This document shows positions 8,668-15,820 of a DNA stretch of 64,000 nt, piece after piece. Each line of letters begins with the position of its first letter. The stretch's first letter is position 1. Where the stretch lies: the NCBI GenBank assembly GCA_039888615.1, contig JBDQQS010000002.1. One strand, written 5' to 3'. The notes below the pieces were generated by a model. The model did no database searches and was not told the origin of the DNA. It worked only from the letters and a program-made list of their open reading frames with translations. Position numbers and translations under genes: made by a program. Source of the stretch: Flavimaribacter sp039888615 (GTDB taxonomy: Bacteria > Pseudomonadota > Alphaproteobacteria > Rhizobiales > Rhizobiaceae).

Positions 8668-8773
8668 ACTTGTTGTGTATGGAAGCGTGAATTCCCTGAC
8701 TGCTGCCGGAACGGGTACGCAGAACGAGAATTCGGGCGGCGGCGCGGATCAAACCGATAAGCAGAAGGTATGA
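8633..8773 (+). CDS. Lasso-type precursor peptide (46 residues)
   Basis: This short gene starts inside the end of the cyclase gene, in another frame, with AAGGAGAG a few bases upstream of the ATG. Its leader fits the lasso recognition pattern Y-x2-P-x-L-x3-G-x5-T exactly: Tyr8, Pro11, Leu13, Gly17, Thr23. Placing Thr23 at position -2 puts the leader/core cut after Ala24. The core then begins AGTGTQNE, with Glu at core position 8 available for an eight-residue ring closed to Ala1. The remaining 14-residue tail is rich in Gly, Asp, Gln and Lys, has no aromatic plug residue and ends in Val rather than Ser. The start of the core is inferred; cleavage one residue later would give a seven-residue ring. 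Confidence 0.82.
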   Translation: MEKPKQKYSTPKLVVYGSVNSLTAAGTGTQNENSGGGADQTDKQKV

Positions 8774-9007
8774 TGCGGTGTATCGAGGCGGCGCATGGGA
8801 CGCAAGGTACCCGGCGCGGATGACCTGCGCTAGAGGTAGACTGGTTGCAACATATCTTAAGGGTGCGCGTCTGACGCGTGTCGGAGAGGTTTAGCCGTTC
8901 AGTGAAAGGGTCCGTCGCTGCGCGACAATGGACTTTGCGCAACAATGAGCCATTCGGGCTGCTGCGAACAGCCTGTATGGGATTTCTAGCACATACATCA
9001 AATAGAA

Positions 9008-10180
9008 TTGGCGCAGAATTTGGTAACCGGTTACAGCCTTTTGAGCTATGGCGGGATGGTAACGAATGCACCGCGCATGGAACCATATGCGAAAGCGCTT
9101 GAAAGCCTTGTCACAAGTGAATCGATTGTCCTGGATATCGGCGCCGGGAGCGGCATCTTTTCGCTGCTCGCCTGTCGGTTCGGGGCCAAAGCTGTCGTTG
9201 CAATCGAACCACAATCGGCCATTGAAATAGCCAAGACCACGGCGCAAGCAAACGGGTATCTGGATCGCTTCACATTTTACAAGGGGCTTTCAACCGACTT
9301 CAAGCCCGAAGCACAAGCCGACATAATCGTCTCAGACATTCGTGGCGTCTTGCCGTTCTTTCAGTCGCACATTTCTTCAATCGTCGATGCAAGAGAAAGA
9401 CTGTTAAAACCGTCCGGCTGCCTGATCCCGCGCGCAGACACCGTCATGGCTGCGATCGTTGATGCACCTGATACCTTCAAGAAATTCGAGTCACCCTGGA
9501 TTTCGAACGAGTACGGTCTGGATCTGTCTCCGGGATACAAGTACGTGATCAACAGTTGGATCAGGGTCAATCTAAAGGAGCAAGACCTGCTCTCCCTGCC
9601 ACAAAGGTTTGCTCGTCTCGATTACCATAAAATTCTCGATCCAAATGTCATGAACCAGCTTTGCCTGAAAGCGGAGCGGGACGGAACAGCACATGGGTTT
9701 TGCCTTTGGTTCGACTCGGAGTTGACGGACTCCATTGGCTTTTCCAGCGCTCCGGGCCAGCCGGAACTGATATACGGCCAGGCGTTCTTTCCTTTCGAAG
9801 ATGCAATTTCGATGCAGAAGGGCGATGAGATCGAGATTTCCATGAAAGCGAACCTGATCGACAATGATTACGTCTATTCATGGAACTGGCAGGTAAGATC
9901 CCGCGATGATAAAGCAGCGGCGAGAAGCGGACGGCAATCGACTTTCCTGTCGAATTTGCTGACAAGATCCGCTCTGGAACGGACGTCGGCGGATCACGTT
10001 CCGCAACTGGGTGCGAAAGCTGAAATCGATTTGGCCTGCCTCGAACTGGTTGATGGAGTAAACTCAATGGGCGAAATTTCGAAAGCGGTGGCTGCCCGAT
10101 TTCCCGATCACTTCGGTTCTTGGCAGGAAGTTCTGAAACACCTTTCGACCCTGACAGAACGTTATCGGCAAACGGAATGA
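9008..10180 (+). CDS. SAM-dependent methyltransferase (PRMT/PrmA-like) with C-terminal PqqD-like domain
   Basis: The protein has about 390 residues. Residues 8-31 (YSLLSYGGMV...RMEPYAKAL) resemble the N-terminal helix of protein arginine methyltransferases. The SAM site is VLDIGAGSGIF (41-51), with the acidic ribose-binding Glu in VAIEP. The beta-rich middle resembles the PRMT barrel. Residues about 315-390 form a small helical/winged region (ELVDGVNSMGEISKAVAARF) like PqqD, suggesting the enzyme carries its own leader-binding element. A likely role is methylation of the precursor or product, for example a carboxyl or side chain. No ATG fits; the TTG at 9008 follows an upstream in-frame stop by six codons, so the start is uncertain. 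It lies 235 bases after the precursor. Confidence 0.75.
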   Translation: MAQNLVTGYSLLSYGGMVTNAPRMEPYAKALESLVTSESIVLDIGAGSGIFSLLACRFGAKAVVAIEPQSAIEIAKTTAQANGYLDRFTFYKGLSTDFKPEAQADIIVSDIRGVLPFFQSHISSIVDARERLLKPSGCLIPRADTVMAAIVDAPDTFKKFESPWISNEYGLDLSPGYKYVINSWIRVNLKEQDLLSLPQRFARLDYHKILDPNVMNQLCLKAERDGTAHGFCLWFDSELTDSIGFSSAPGQPELIYGQAFFPFEDAISMQKGDEIEISMKANLIDNDYVYSWNWQVRSRDDKAAARSGRQSTFLSNLLTRSALERTSADHVPQLGAKAEIDLACLELVDGVNSMGEISKAVAARFPDHFGSWQEVLKHLSTLTERYRQTE

Positions 10181-10267
10181 AGTTGTTTGGTTGGATCCGA
10201 TGAAGGATGGACACTGATTTTTGGTCTGGTTGAGGGCTTCTCAATGAGAAACTGTCTTGATTGATGC

Positions 10268-11413
10268 ATGGTTGAACATTCTTCCAGATCCGGCTCTGTT
10301 CAGGATGGTATTCTTCTAACCAGAGCTGCGAGTTTGCTGGCTGCTCCCGAGACTTGCAGTCCTGATCGATTTGGTAATTTTCCCGTACTGAGCGAAAAGT
10401 TTTCTAATGCCCTGCTTACCTTCGCTATCGAACAGGATATCCTTTGGACATTTCTGGATGCTGATGACCGTTATTTGAAAGCTCATGGTCGAGCAGACAC
10501 ACTGGAAACAAACCAATCTGTGGTTTCGGTTCTGAAGACGCAATCGAAAGACAATGCAGACAAGCTTGCAGAACAACTGAGAAACTGCCTGCGCATTCTT
10601 ACGACGAGATGCGAACCCTTATTGCTGAAGGGCGCCTGCTTTATCGCGGAAGAAGATTTCAAGCCTCAATATTGGCGCTTCATGTGCGATTTCGACTTTC
10701 TTGTAGACGAATGTTTGCTTCGTGGTTGTGTCGATGCCCTTGAGGCGGGCGGGTATCGTAGTCTTCAGTCGGATTACAGCATCTCGATTGACAAGCACTA
10801 TCCCCTAATGATGAAGGAAGGCTGGCCGACCGGCGTTGAACTTCATACTCGATGTCTGCGCTGGCCTGTCCAGGGATTGCTGGATGCGACAGAGCTGAGA
10901 AAAAACGCCACAATCATGGAATCCGAGGTTGGCAGATTTTTGATTCCTTCCTGCAACGACCGGATTATCCATCTCGTTTTGCATGCCCAGCTAGGCTCAA
11001 ATTTCTATCGGCGGCGTGTCTTCCGCTTGCGCGATGCTGTAGATTTTACAAAGTTATGTACGTCCGGTGAACCGGATTTGGATGTGGTGCATGACCGGTT
11101 CATCCGAGCGGAACTTGAGGATCATTTTCTCGCCTTTGTACGTGCGTGCGAGCAGGTGACAGGTTTCTCATGGTATCCGGCCGTCAAATATTCAAAACGG
11201 CATTCCCTGTGGGCTGAGACAGCTTTGAAAGGTCTGGAAAAACCAGAGACGCTGAAAGTCTATCACATCGCCGATTGGATGCGTCTGGGACTGTCTGTTT
11301 TCGCAAATCCAGGACGCTGGCGTGGTGCAGTGTTTTCAGTGACAAACCGGCAGCGGGTCAAGAGACATCTCGAGAGAATTGTCCGGCAATGGCGGAACCT
11401 AAACAGTGGTTAG
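10268..11413 (+). CDS. Nucleotidyltransferase-like protein (NTP_transf_5 family), right arm
   Basis: The 381-residue paralogue of the 2092-3186 protein keeps LLKGACF (119-125) and the Asp-x-Asp site in MCDFDFLV (139-146), followed by VELHTRCLRWP. Such proteins recur in lasso-type clusters that also carry HPr-kinase-like genes (the N gene of paeninodin-like clusters), but their substrate is not known to me. It is the last plus-strand gene of the island and converges on the B2 protease gene, whose stop lies 10 bases away on the other strand. ATG 10268 is used; an ATG four bases earlier is out of frame. Confidence 0.74.
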   Translation: MVEHSSRSGSVQDGILLTRAASLLAAPETCSPDRFGNFPVLSEKFSNALLTFAIEQDILWTFLDADDRYLKAHGRADTLETNQSVVSVLKTQSKDNADKLAEQLRNCLRILTTRCEPLLLKGACFIAEEDFKPQYWRFMCDFDFLVDECLLRGCVDALEAGGYRSLQSDYSISIDKHYPLMMKEGWPTGVELHTRCLRWPVQGLLDATELRKNATIMESEVGRFLIPSCNDRIIHLVLHAQLGSNFYRRRVFRLRDAVDFTKLCTSGEPDLDVVHDRFIRAELEDHFLAFVRACEQVTGFSWYPAVKYSKRHSLWAETALKGLEKPETLKVYHIADWMRLGLSVFANPGRWRGAVFSVTNRQRVKRHLERIVRQWRNLNSG

Positions 11414-11423
11414 CCGGTCTCGG

Positions 11424-11861
11424 TCAAACCGTCGACAATCGAGAGAGAGATGTGTCGAACGGTCGGTAAAACCGGGCTATGTCGGGTCGGTCATTAACCG
11501 GTAACTGCTCATACTCCACCCAGGCGTGGGCATCAAGTTGGCCGCTGTCTCGTCTAATGCCGATTTTCAATTCGGTCGGTATTCCCTTGCGGCTCAAAAT
11601 TCTGCGCAATATCAAAGACCGAACGAGACAACTATCTTCGCCAACCAGAGCGTTGGTGCAAAGGCCGACATATCTTCCCGTATCTACGGCGATCGTTCGC
11701 GCGTTATGGATTTTTCGGGTTGTACCCGAACTGCTGAATTTGACCATGCTTTCGAAACCGAGCATTCGCAGCCCGAGTGTGAAGAAGGGGAGATAAATTG
11801 CCGTAATCAAAACGACAGACTTTCCGGCTGGAGGCAATCGAAAGAAATTTATAAACTTCAT
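11424..11861 (-). CDS. Lasso peptide leader protease, B2 type (transglutaminase-like)
   Basis: The 145-residue protein is of the usual B2 length and matches the transglutaminase-like cysteine protease family that removes lasso leaders. The catalytic Cys is in EDSCLVRSL (Cys78) and the catalytic His in LDAHAWVEY (His112), with the typical spacing RxLxRKGIPTELKIGI between them. A short hydrophobic stretch near the N-terminus (17-31) may touch the membrane. It should act with the PqqD protein encoded 120 bases upstream, which presents the leader. Its presence, with the C protein and leader motif, is the strongest support for a lasso-type pathway. Confidence 0.85.
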   Translation of the reverse strand: MKFINFFRLPPAGKSVVLITAIYLPFFTLGLRMLGFESMVKFSSSGTTRKIHNARTIAVDTGRYVGLCTNALVGEDSCLVRSLILRRILSRKGIPTELKIGIRRDSGQLDAHAWVEYEQLPVNDRPDIARFYRPFDTSLSRLSTV

Positions 11862-11981
11862 ACCAAATCAAGCCGTCTCTCGGACAATCGATGGTTCTAC
11901 TTAATATAGACCAAGTAATTGCGATGCGATGCCCACGACATGGATGCGACCCAATCATATTCCAGATAGACTAGCCGTTTT

Positions 11982-12260
11982 TTACACATCGGTGACGATG
12001 CTCTTGTCGCACATGTCGCGGATTAGTGAAGCAACATCGGTTCGGACTGTCTCCCCGGTCACGTCGTAGGCTGCTTGGATTTCGTTACAAATTTCGGAGA
12101 AAGTCTTACCCTTTTCAACAAGAGACCATATTCTGACGCCGATTTCATCCAGCCCATAGTAAAATCCCTTTTCAGTATCGAGAAGAACGGCCCCGTCCTC
12201 CACTTCCTGAATAAGTATTGAACCGGCTGGTTGATAACTCGCGTTATCGTTGTGTGCCAT
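11982..12260 (-). CDS. PqqD-family RiPP recognition element (lasso B1 type)
   Basis: The 92-residue stand-alone PqqD domain has the family's beta-hairpin start (VEDGAVLLDTEKGFYYGLDEIGVRIWSLV) and three-helix end. It should bind the precursor's leader through the YxxPxL part and deliver it to the B2 protease, and possibly to the cyclase. Its start codon overlaps the end of the HPr-kinase-like gene by 17 bases, so it is coupled to that gene. It is distinct from the PqqD domain at 3206-3715 and the PqqD-like tail of the methyltransferase, giving three such modules in one island. Confidence 0.86.
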   Translation of the reverse strand: MAHNDNASYQPAGSILIQEVEDGAVLLDTEKGFYYGLDEIGVRIWSLVEKGKTFSEICNEIQAAYDVTGETVRTDVASLIRDMCDKSIVTDV

Positions 12261-13233
12261 AATGGCTCGCTCTCTTTCCTAGACAGTCCTTCACGGCCTC
12301 CCGTACCTGGCTCAGCCGATCGAACTCGTGGGGGTAGTTCAAGAGGTAAACCGGGACAAGTTCCGACAATTTGATGGCAGAATTAAGTGTATGCTCCATC
12401 GTAGTCCGGTTTGTCGGATCAAGTTGAAACATGCTTTTCACGAACGTCATGCAAGCCTGTTTCTGACCGATTGATTCGATTGATACATTTGAGCCAGCCG
12501 GATTTCGGTTGATCAGAAAACAGCACGCGAGTTCGAACGTTCCATGGACAGTCGGGACATGGCTTTTGCTCGTTAATCGCCTTTTGGTGGAATATTGAGC
12601 CATTTGCATTGTTGACGGAGGATTTTCAAAAAGGCCCTGAATGGATGCGGTGCAAAGGCGCAGTGTTGGGTAGGTGGGAATCACCTCTGCACTTGTGCCC
12701 GAGCACATTGTAACAAGCGCATCGTCGGTAAGCAGCGTCGCTTCACCTGCAAAGCTTGCGCTCAAAGTAGATTTTCCGGCGCCGGATTCACCCAGAAACG
12801 CAACAGACAGGCCGTTCTGCGCTATTGCGCTTGCATGAAGAACAATCTCTCCTGTCTTCGAGAGGAAACGCGGCAATACCTGGTCGAGCAGCAAATGCTC
12901 TATCGTTTCGTCCATTGTTTCGTGGGGGCGGTGAATCCTGATAGTCGATTGTTCGAGCAAAAGTTCGAAGCCTGCAAGTTCGTCAAATTGAATGAAGTAT
13001 GCGCCATCCGACAACCACACTGAAAAGGAAGCGTTGCTGTCAATCCATACAAGCTGACCGCGTGATATTGTGGTAACCGCGTCATGTGAAATTTCGGTGA
13101 TGAAAATGGTTGAGTAAGAATCCGGCTCGATGGATTCACTTATACTGACGAGCGGACGTTCGGTTTGCAGAATGTGATTTCCAAACCGGTAACGGAATTT
13201 TTGTCTTCTCGAAGATTGCAATTTGGACGTCAA
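12244..13233 (-). CDS. HPr-kinase-like protein (HprK-related), right arm
   Basis: The protein has about 329 residues. The C-terminal part carries VLHASAI (131-137), Walker A GESGAGKST (148-156) and the acidic LLTDDALV, as in HPr-kinase-like proteins of lasso clusters such as the paeninodin kinase. That enzyme phosphorylates a C-terminal Ser; the precursor here ends in Val, so a different residue, a different substrate or another activity must be considered. It leads a three-gene minus-strand operon (kinase, B1, B2). The start is uncertain: the first usable codon is TTG at 13233, with AGGAG directly adjoining, and no ATG exists before the conserved region. Confidence 0.72.
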   Translation of the reverse strand: MTSKLQSSRRQKFRYRFGNHILQTERPLVSISESIEPDSYSTIFITEISHDAVTTISRGQLVWIDSNASFSVWLSDGAYFIQFDELAGFELLLEQSTIRIHRPHETMDETIEHLLLDQVLPRFLSKTGEIVLHASAIAQNGLSVAFLGESGAGKSTLSASFAGEATLLTDDALVTMCSGTSAEVIPTYPTLRLCTASIQGLFENPPSTMQMAQYSTKRRLTSKSHVPTVHGTFELACCFLINRNPAGSNVSIESIGQKQACMTFVKSMFQLDPTNRTTMEHTLNSAIKLSELVPVYLLNYPHEFDRLSQVREAVKDCLGKRASHYGTQR

Positions 13234-13634
13234 CTCCTGTCGACGAAGTTCTTCTTCATCTCGCCGACGTACAGATTACGTATTACTTCAGGTTCTAAAA
13301 CTTGAAAGTACGATATCCCTAGCTTCAAGGATTCGGTCCCTGCATCGACAACCGTTCAGCCTCCGCTCTCTGCGTTTGAGACCGCATATGCCGATTTGCC
13401 GTCGCTTTCCCATTCGATGCGCTTGGAATTCGAAGGAACAGGACAACACAAACTTGACGACTATGCAACCGAACACAGCGCAACCAGGTGGGGTCAATGT
13501 CGTGGGGACAGCACGATCGACAGGAAATGGCGCAAGATGACGAAGTAAGTCATGGCGCAAATCAGGCACTCGAGATAGTTGGGTTCTTCGGTTTGTCCGC
13601 ATGACCGACCTGCGGTCAGCTGGAAATTCGAAAG
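13234..13634. other. Promoter region of the kinase-B1-B2 operon, otherwise unassigned
   Basis: The frames here do not resemble known proteins. Bases up to about 13500 may be the far part of the decayed insertion sequence or promoter DNA for the minus-strand operon. No peptide with a lasso leader motif was found on either strand. Confidence 0.35.
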
Positions 13635-13787
13635 CGCGTCAGAATGGCCTGTTGCCGACAGGGGCCCGAGTTGCCTGCCGCTTCCGCACGCATCCCATCC
13701 TGTCTTGCGTGTTTCTTCCCCCAGCAAAGACGCCCAAAGTTCAAGCGTCGCCTCGACCGACGCACCTGTCATCCATGACCTCCGCAT
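13635..13787 (-). pseudogene. IS701-family transposase remnant (second copy, deleted and frameshifted)
   Basis: The minus strand reads SWMTGASVEATLELWAS, then jumps straight to LLGEETRKTGW, so about 40 codons are deleted. The following bases match the family only in another frame (WMRAEAAG then RQQAIL), showing a frameshift. Nothing downstream is recognisable as transposase. Confidence 0.8.
13725..13779 (-). repeat. Inverted repeat copy 2 (IS701 5' end)
   Basis: This is the reverse-complement partner of 4841-4898, with only a few mismatches. Both transposase starts point inwards, as in a composite element with inverted ends. Confidence 0.75.
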
Positions 13788-13907
13788 GATGGAAGTTCAT
13801 GGGTTCAGACAACACCAGAAAATGCAACTGTAATGCAAAATTGATGGGATCAGGAGCAGAAATCGCTTTTTGGACCTCTCGCAGGACACGAGACCCTGTT
13901 GTTTCGC

Positions 13908-13923
13908 GGTTTCATGTGAAACA
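13908..13923. promoter_or_regulatory. parS-like palindrome
   Basis: GGTTTCATGTGAAACA agrees with the ParB site TGTTTCACGTGAAACA at 14 of 16 positions, and a half-site TGTTTCACG follows a few bases later. No parA or parB gene is in the window, so binding is only a possibility. Confidence 0.3.
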
Positions 13924-13933
13924 TATGGGTGTT

Positions 13934-14209
13934 TCACGAACTGGCGAAATCCTTGAGAGTATCGTTGCTCTCTCGAATGCGATCACGAACCCATTTGCGG
14001 ACAAGTTTTACTTCCCTTGTATATCCACCGTGTTTGATCGCGTTCTTGTTGCCTGGTGGCGCTCCGGAACCAACTGATCCTCCATGCATCCGGCAGTGCG
14101 TCTTACCAAGTACTGCCGGTGAGCGGCAGGGCGCGCCATTGCGAGTTTTCGCTCCGCAGCGAGGACTTTGTTGCATCGCGGATGTGTTCCGCTTGTGGCT
14201 GGTCGTCAT
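13934..14209 (-). CDS. Small HGGxxG-motif protein of mobile or phage-like regions
   Basis: The 91-residue basic protein reads CGAKTRNGAPCRSPAV...CRMHGGSVGSGAPPGNKNAIKHG. This Cys/His and Gly-rich arrangement is common to a family of small proteins found in rhizobial prophages and transposon neighbourhoods; its function is not known to me. Its context supports an origin in a mobile element: it lies next to IS701 debris and upstream of RAD52-like and Gp157-like genes on the same strand. Confidence 0.65.
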   Translation of the reverse strand: MTTSHKRNTSAMQQSPRCGAKTRNGAPCRSPAVLGKTHCRMHGGSVGSGAPPGNKNAIKHGGYTREVKLVRKWVRDRIRESNDTLKDFASS

Positions 14210-14321
14210 CTGAATTGCCTTAGACGCTTTTCAGCGTCAGGTTGAAGAGAATTTTCATTCTCGAGTTGGCTTTTCATATGGTCTTAAAGGGCGGCGTTTC
14301 AGGTCATGCTGGAGATGTCGA

Positions 14322-14786
14322 CTATTGCCTATTTCGTTGTTTTTTCGCGCGTGCATATTCGAGCTTCAAAAATTGATCCGAAAGCTTCAATGCTGATAGT
14401 AACAAGGTCGTCGTCGTCCCCAAAGGCATTTCAGGACGCATGGCTTTTCGCATCAAATGCTGCGCGACTTCGTCAAAGACAATCTGCTGAACGGCTATCT
14501 TGTGTTCTATTGGTGACTGTATCGGAATCTCAGCGAGGTCGTCCACCGCAGCCCAAACCTTATGCTCAACGTTGTCGGGATCTAGGGAGTTGAATAGTTG
14601 GCGCAGCTCAGCCAGTTTCATATTCTGGATGTCGGCGTCGTTGCTCCTGGTCGCCTTCCACATCGTGAGAGCGTTTTCAAATTCAACGTCTACGGGCGCA
14701 ATTGGAGCTTCCGTTGCTTCAGTCCCTTGTTGGGTTTCCTCACCATCAAGATCCAGAACGAAACCTTCGTCGGAACCATGTTTCAT
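14322..14786 (-). CDS. Hypothetical protein of the phage-like module
   Basis: From the ATG at 14786 the product has 154 residues; GGAGG lies about five bases upstream, so this start is preferred to a frame opening at 14936. It has an acidic N-terminus (DEGFVLDLDGEETQQGTEATE) and a helical remainder with FNSLDPDNVEHKVWAAVDDLAEIPI. It is located downstream of the RAD52-like gene in the same direction, as accessory genes of phage recombination modules often are. I do not recognise the family. Confidence 0.55.
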   Translation of the reverse strand: MKHGSDEGFVLDLDGEETQQGTEATEAPIAPVDVEFENALTMWKATRSNDADIQNMKLAELRQLFNSLDPDNVEHKVWAAVDDLAEIPIQSPIEHKIAVQQIVFDEVAQHLMRKAMRPEMPLGTTTTLLLSALKLSDQFLKLEYARAKKQRNRQ

Positions 14787-14884
14787 TTTTTCCTCCATTT
14801 CATGATTGAACTGGAAGGAATATGGGCCTGGCGCTCCCGAGCCGCAAACACCAAAGATAGTATTAACAGCCGCTTTATGGGTGA

Positions 14885-15820
14885 TTATTCGCCTAAAGTT
14901 GTATCTTTTTTCTCTCTTGGATTGCGCTTCTTCCATAACTCTTTGGCCAGTGGGACGGGGTCGATTGCCTTGTCAAGCCACCAGCCCTTTTCGTCGCCGT
15001 ACTGATGGAGTTCCTGATGATGGGTTGAGCACAACGGCACGACAAACTCATCAGAGACCTTGCGTCCCAGAGCGTTGGGCTGTGCAAATGTGAGATGATG
15101 CGCCTGTGTGCGGTTTCGCCCGCAGACGATGCATCGATGCGTGGCGACGAATTTCAGGTGATCGGGATCACGAATGCGTTTCGGCTCGCCAAAGGTCAGC
15201 GCAGATTTGTCGATCGGACTTTTGGCGCGTGTCAGCGACTTTTGGATGAACCCGTTGTTTTGGGGCCTCTTATAAGACAGCGAAACGTTGGCGCCATTTG
15301 TAGGAGTAATAGTCTCGTTGCTTTCTATCGACGTCGAGCCCTGAAGGGCAGGGGCTCCGTTGATTTCAGATTGTTTCCTGTCGGTCTCAACGCCATTTGC
15401 CTTTGCCGCGTTGTACAGCGATAAACCAAAAGCGTTCCCAAAGGTCATCAGGGCGCGTTTGGTGGCGTCCGTTTCAGCTGCCTTCAACGCGAATTCATGG
15501 GCCTGACCTGGTGTCTGGGCGCTTGCTTCGCCGGTTCCTGATCCCTCCCTGACAATCCTGGCGCCATCGGCATCGACGACAACGCGGACGCGCGTGGTGT
15601 AGACCGCGTCGTATCGCGCGCCATTGTGTTTGGTGTAGACACACTGCGCATCAACTGTTTCACGGCTCCATCCATCAAAGCCGAAAATACGGTTTGCCTC
15701 GGAAATGACATGCCAACCTTCGACATAATGAAGCGCAACGCCGTTTTCCATACGCGTCTTGATGTTCGCTGGCTTGAGTTTTGCTCTCAACTGGCGAACC
15801 TGCTTTGGACCGAATACCAT
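14885..15820 (-). CDS. RAD52/Rad22-like single-strand annealing protein fused to an HNH-like domain
   Basis: Residues 1-150 of 311 match the RAD52 DNA-annealing domain: WHVISEANRIFGFDGWSRETV near 38-58, then EGSGTGEASAQTPGQAHEFALKAAETDATKRAL, where the last stretch is the family's signature. After a Ser/Thr/Asn-rich linker, residues about 215-311 form an HNH-like zinc module: CIVCGRNRTQAHHLTF, then VPLCSTHHQELHQYGDEKGWW. RAD52-type proteins anneal single strands in phage recombination; the HNH part suggests nuclease or DNA-binding function and is inferred. The start ATG shares one base with the stop of the Gp157-like gene (TAATG), so they form one operon. Confidence 0.78.
   Translation of the reverse strand: MVFGPKQVRQLRAKLKPANIKTRMENGVALHYVEGWHVISEANRIFGFDGWSRETVDAQCVYTKHNGARYDAVYTTRVRVVVDADGARIVREGSGTGEASAQTPGQAHEFALKAAETDATKRALMTFGNAFGLSLYNAAKANGVETDRKQSEINGAPALQGSTSIESNETITPTNGANVSLSYKRPQNNGFIQKSLTRAKSPIDKSALTFGEPKRIRDPDHLKFVATHRCIVCGRNRTQAHHLTFAQPNALGRKVSDEFVVPLCSTHHQELHQYGDEKGWWLDKAIDPVPLAKELWKKRNPREKKDTTLGE

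Noticed and set aside
8878..9102. 74-codon frame between the precursor and the methyltransferase
   Set aside because: It overlaps the methyltransferase start in another frame, has no leader motif, no good ribosome site and no recognisable family.
1181..13233. Search for a lasso isopeptidase and TonB receptor in the island
   Set aside because: None of the genes shows a prolyl-oligopeptidase or TonB-receptor pattern, so the cluster is not of the usual alphaproteobacterial isopeptidase type.
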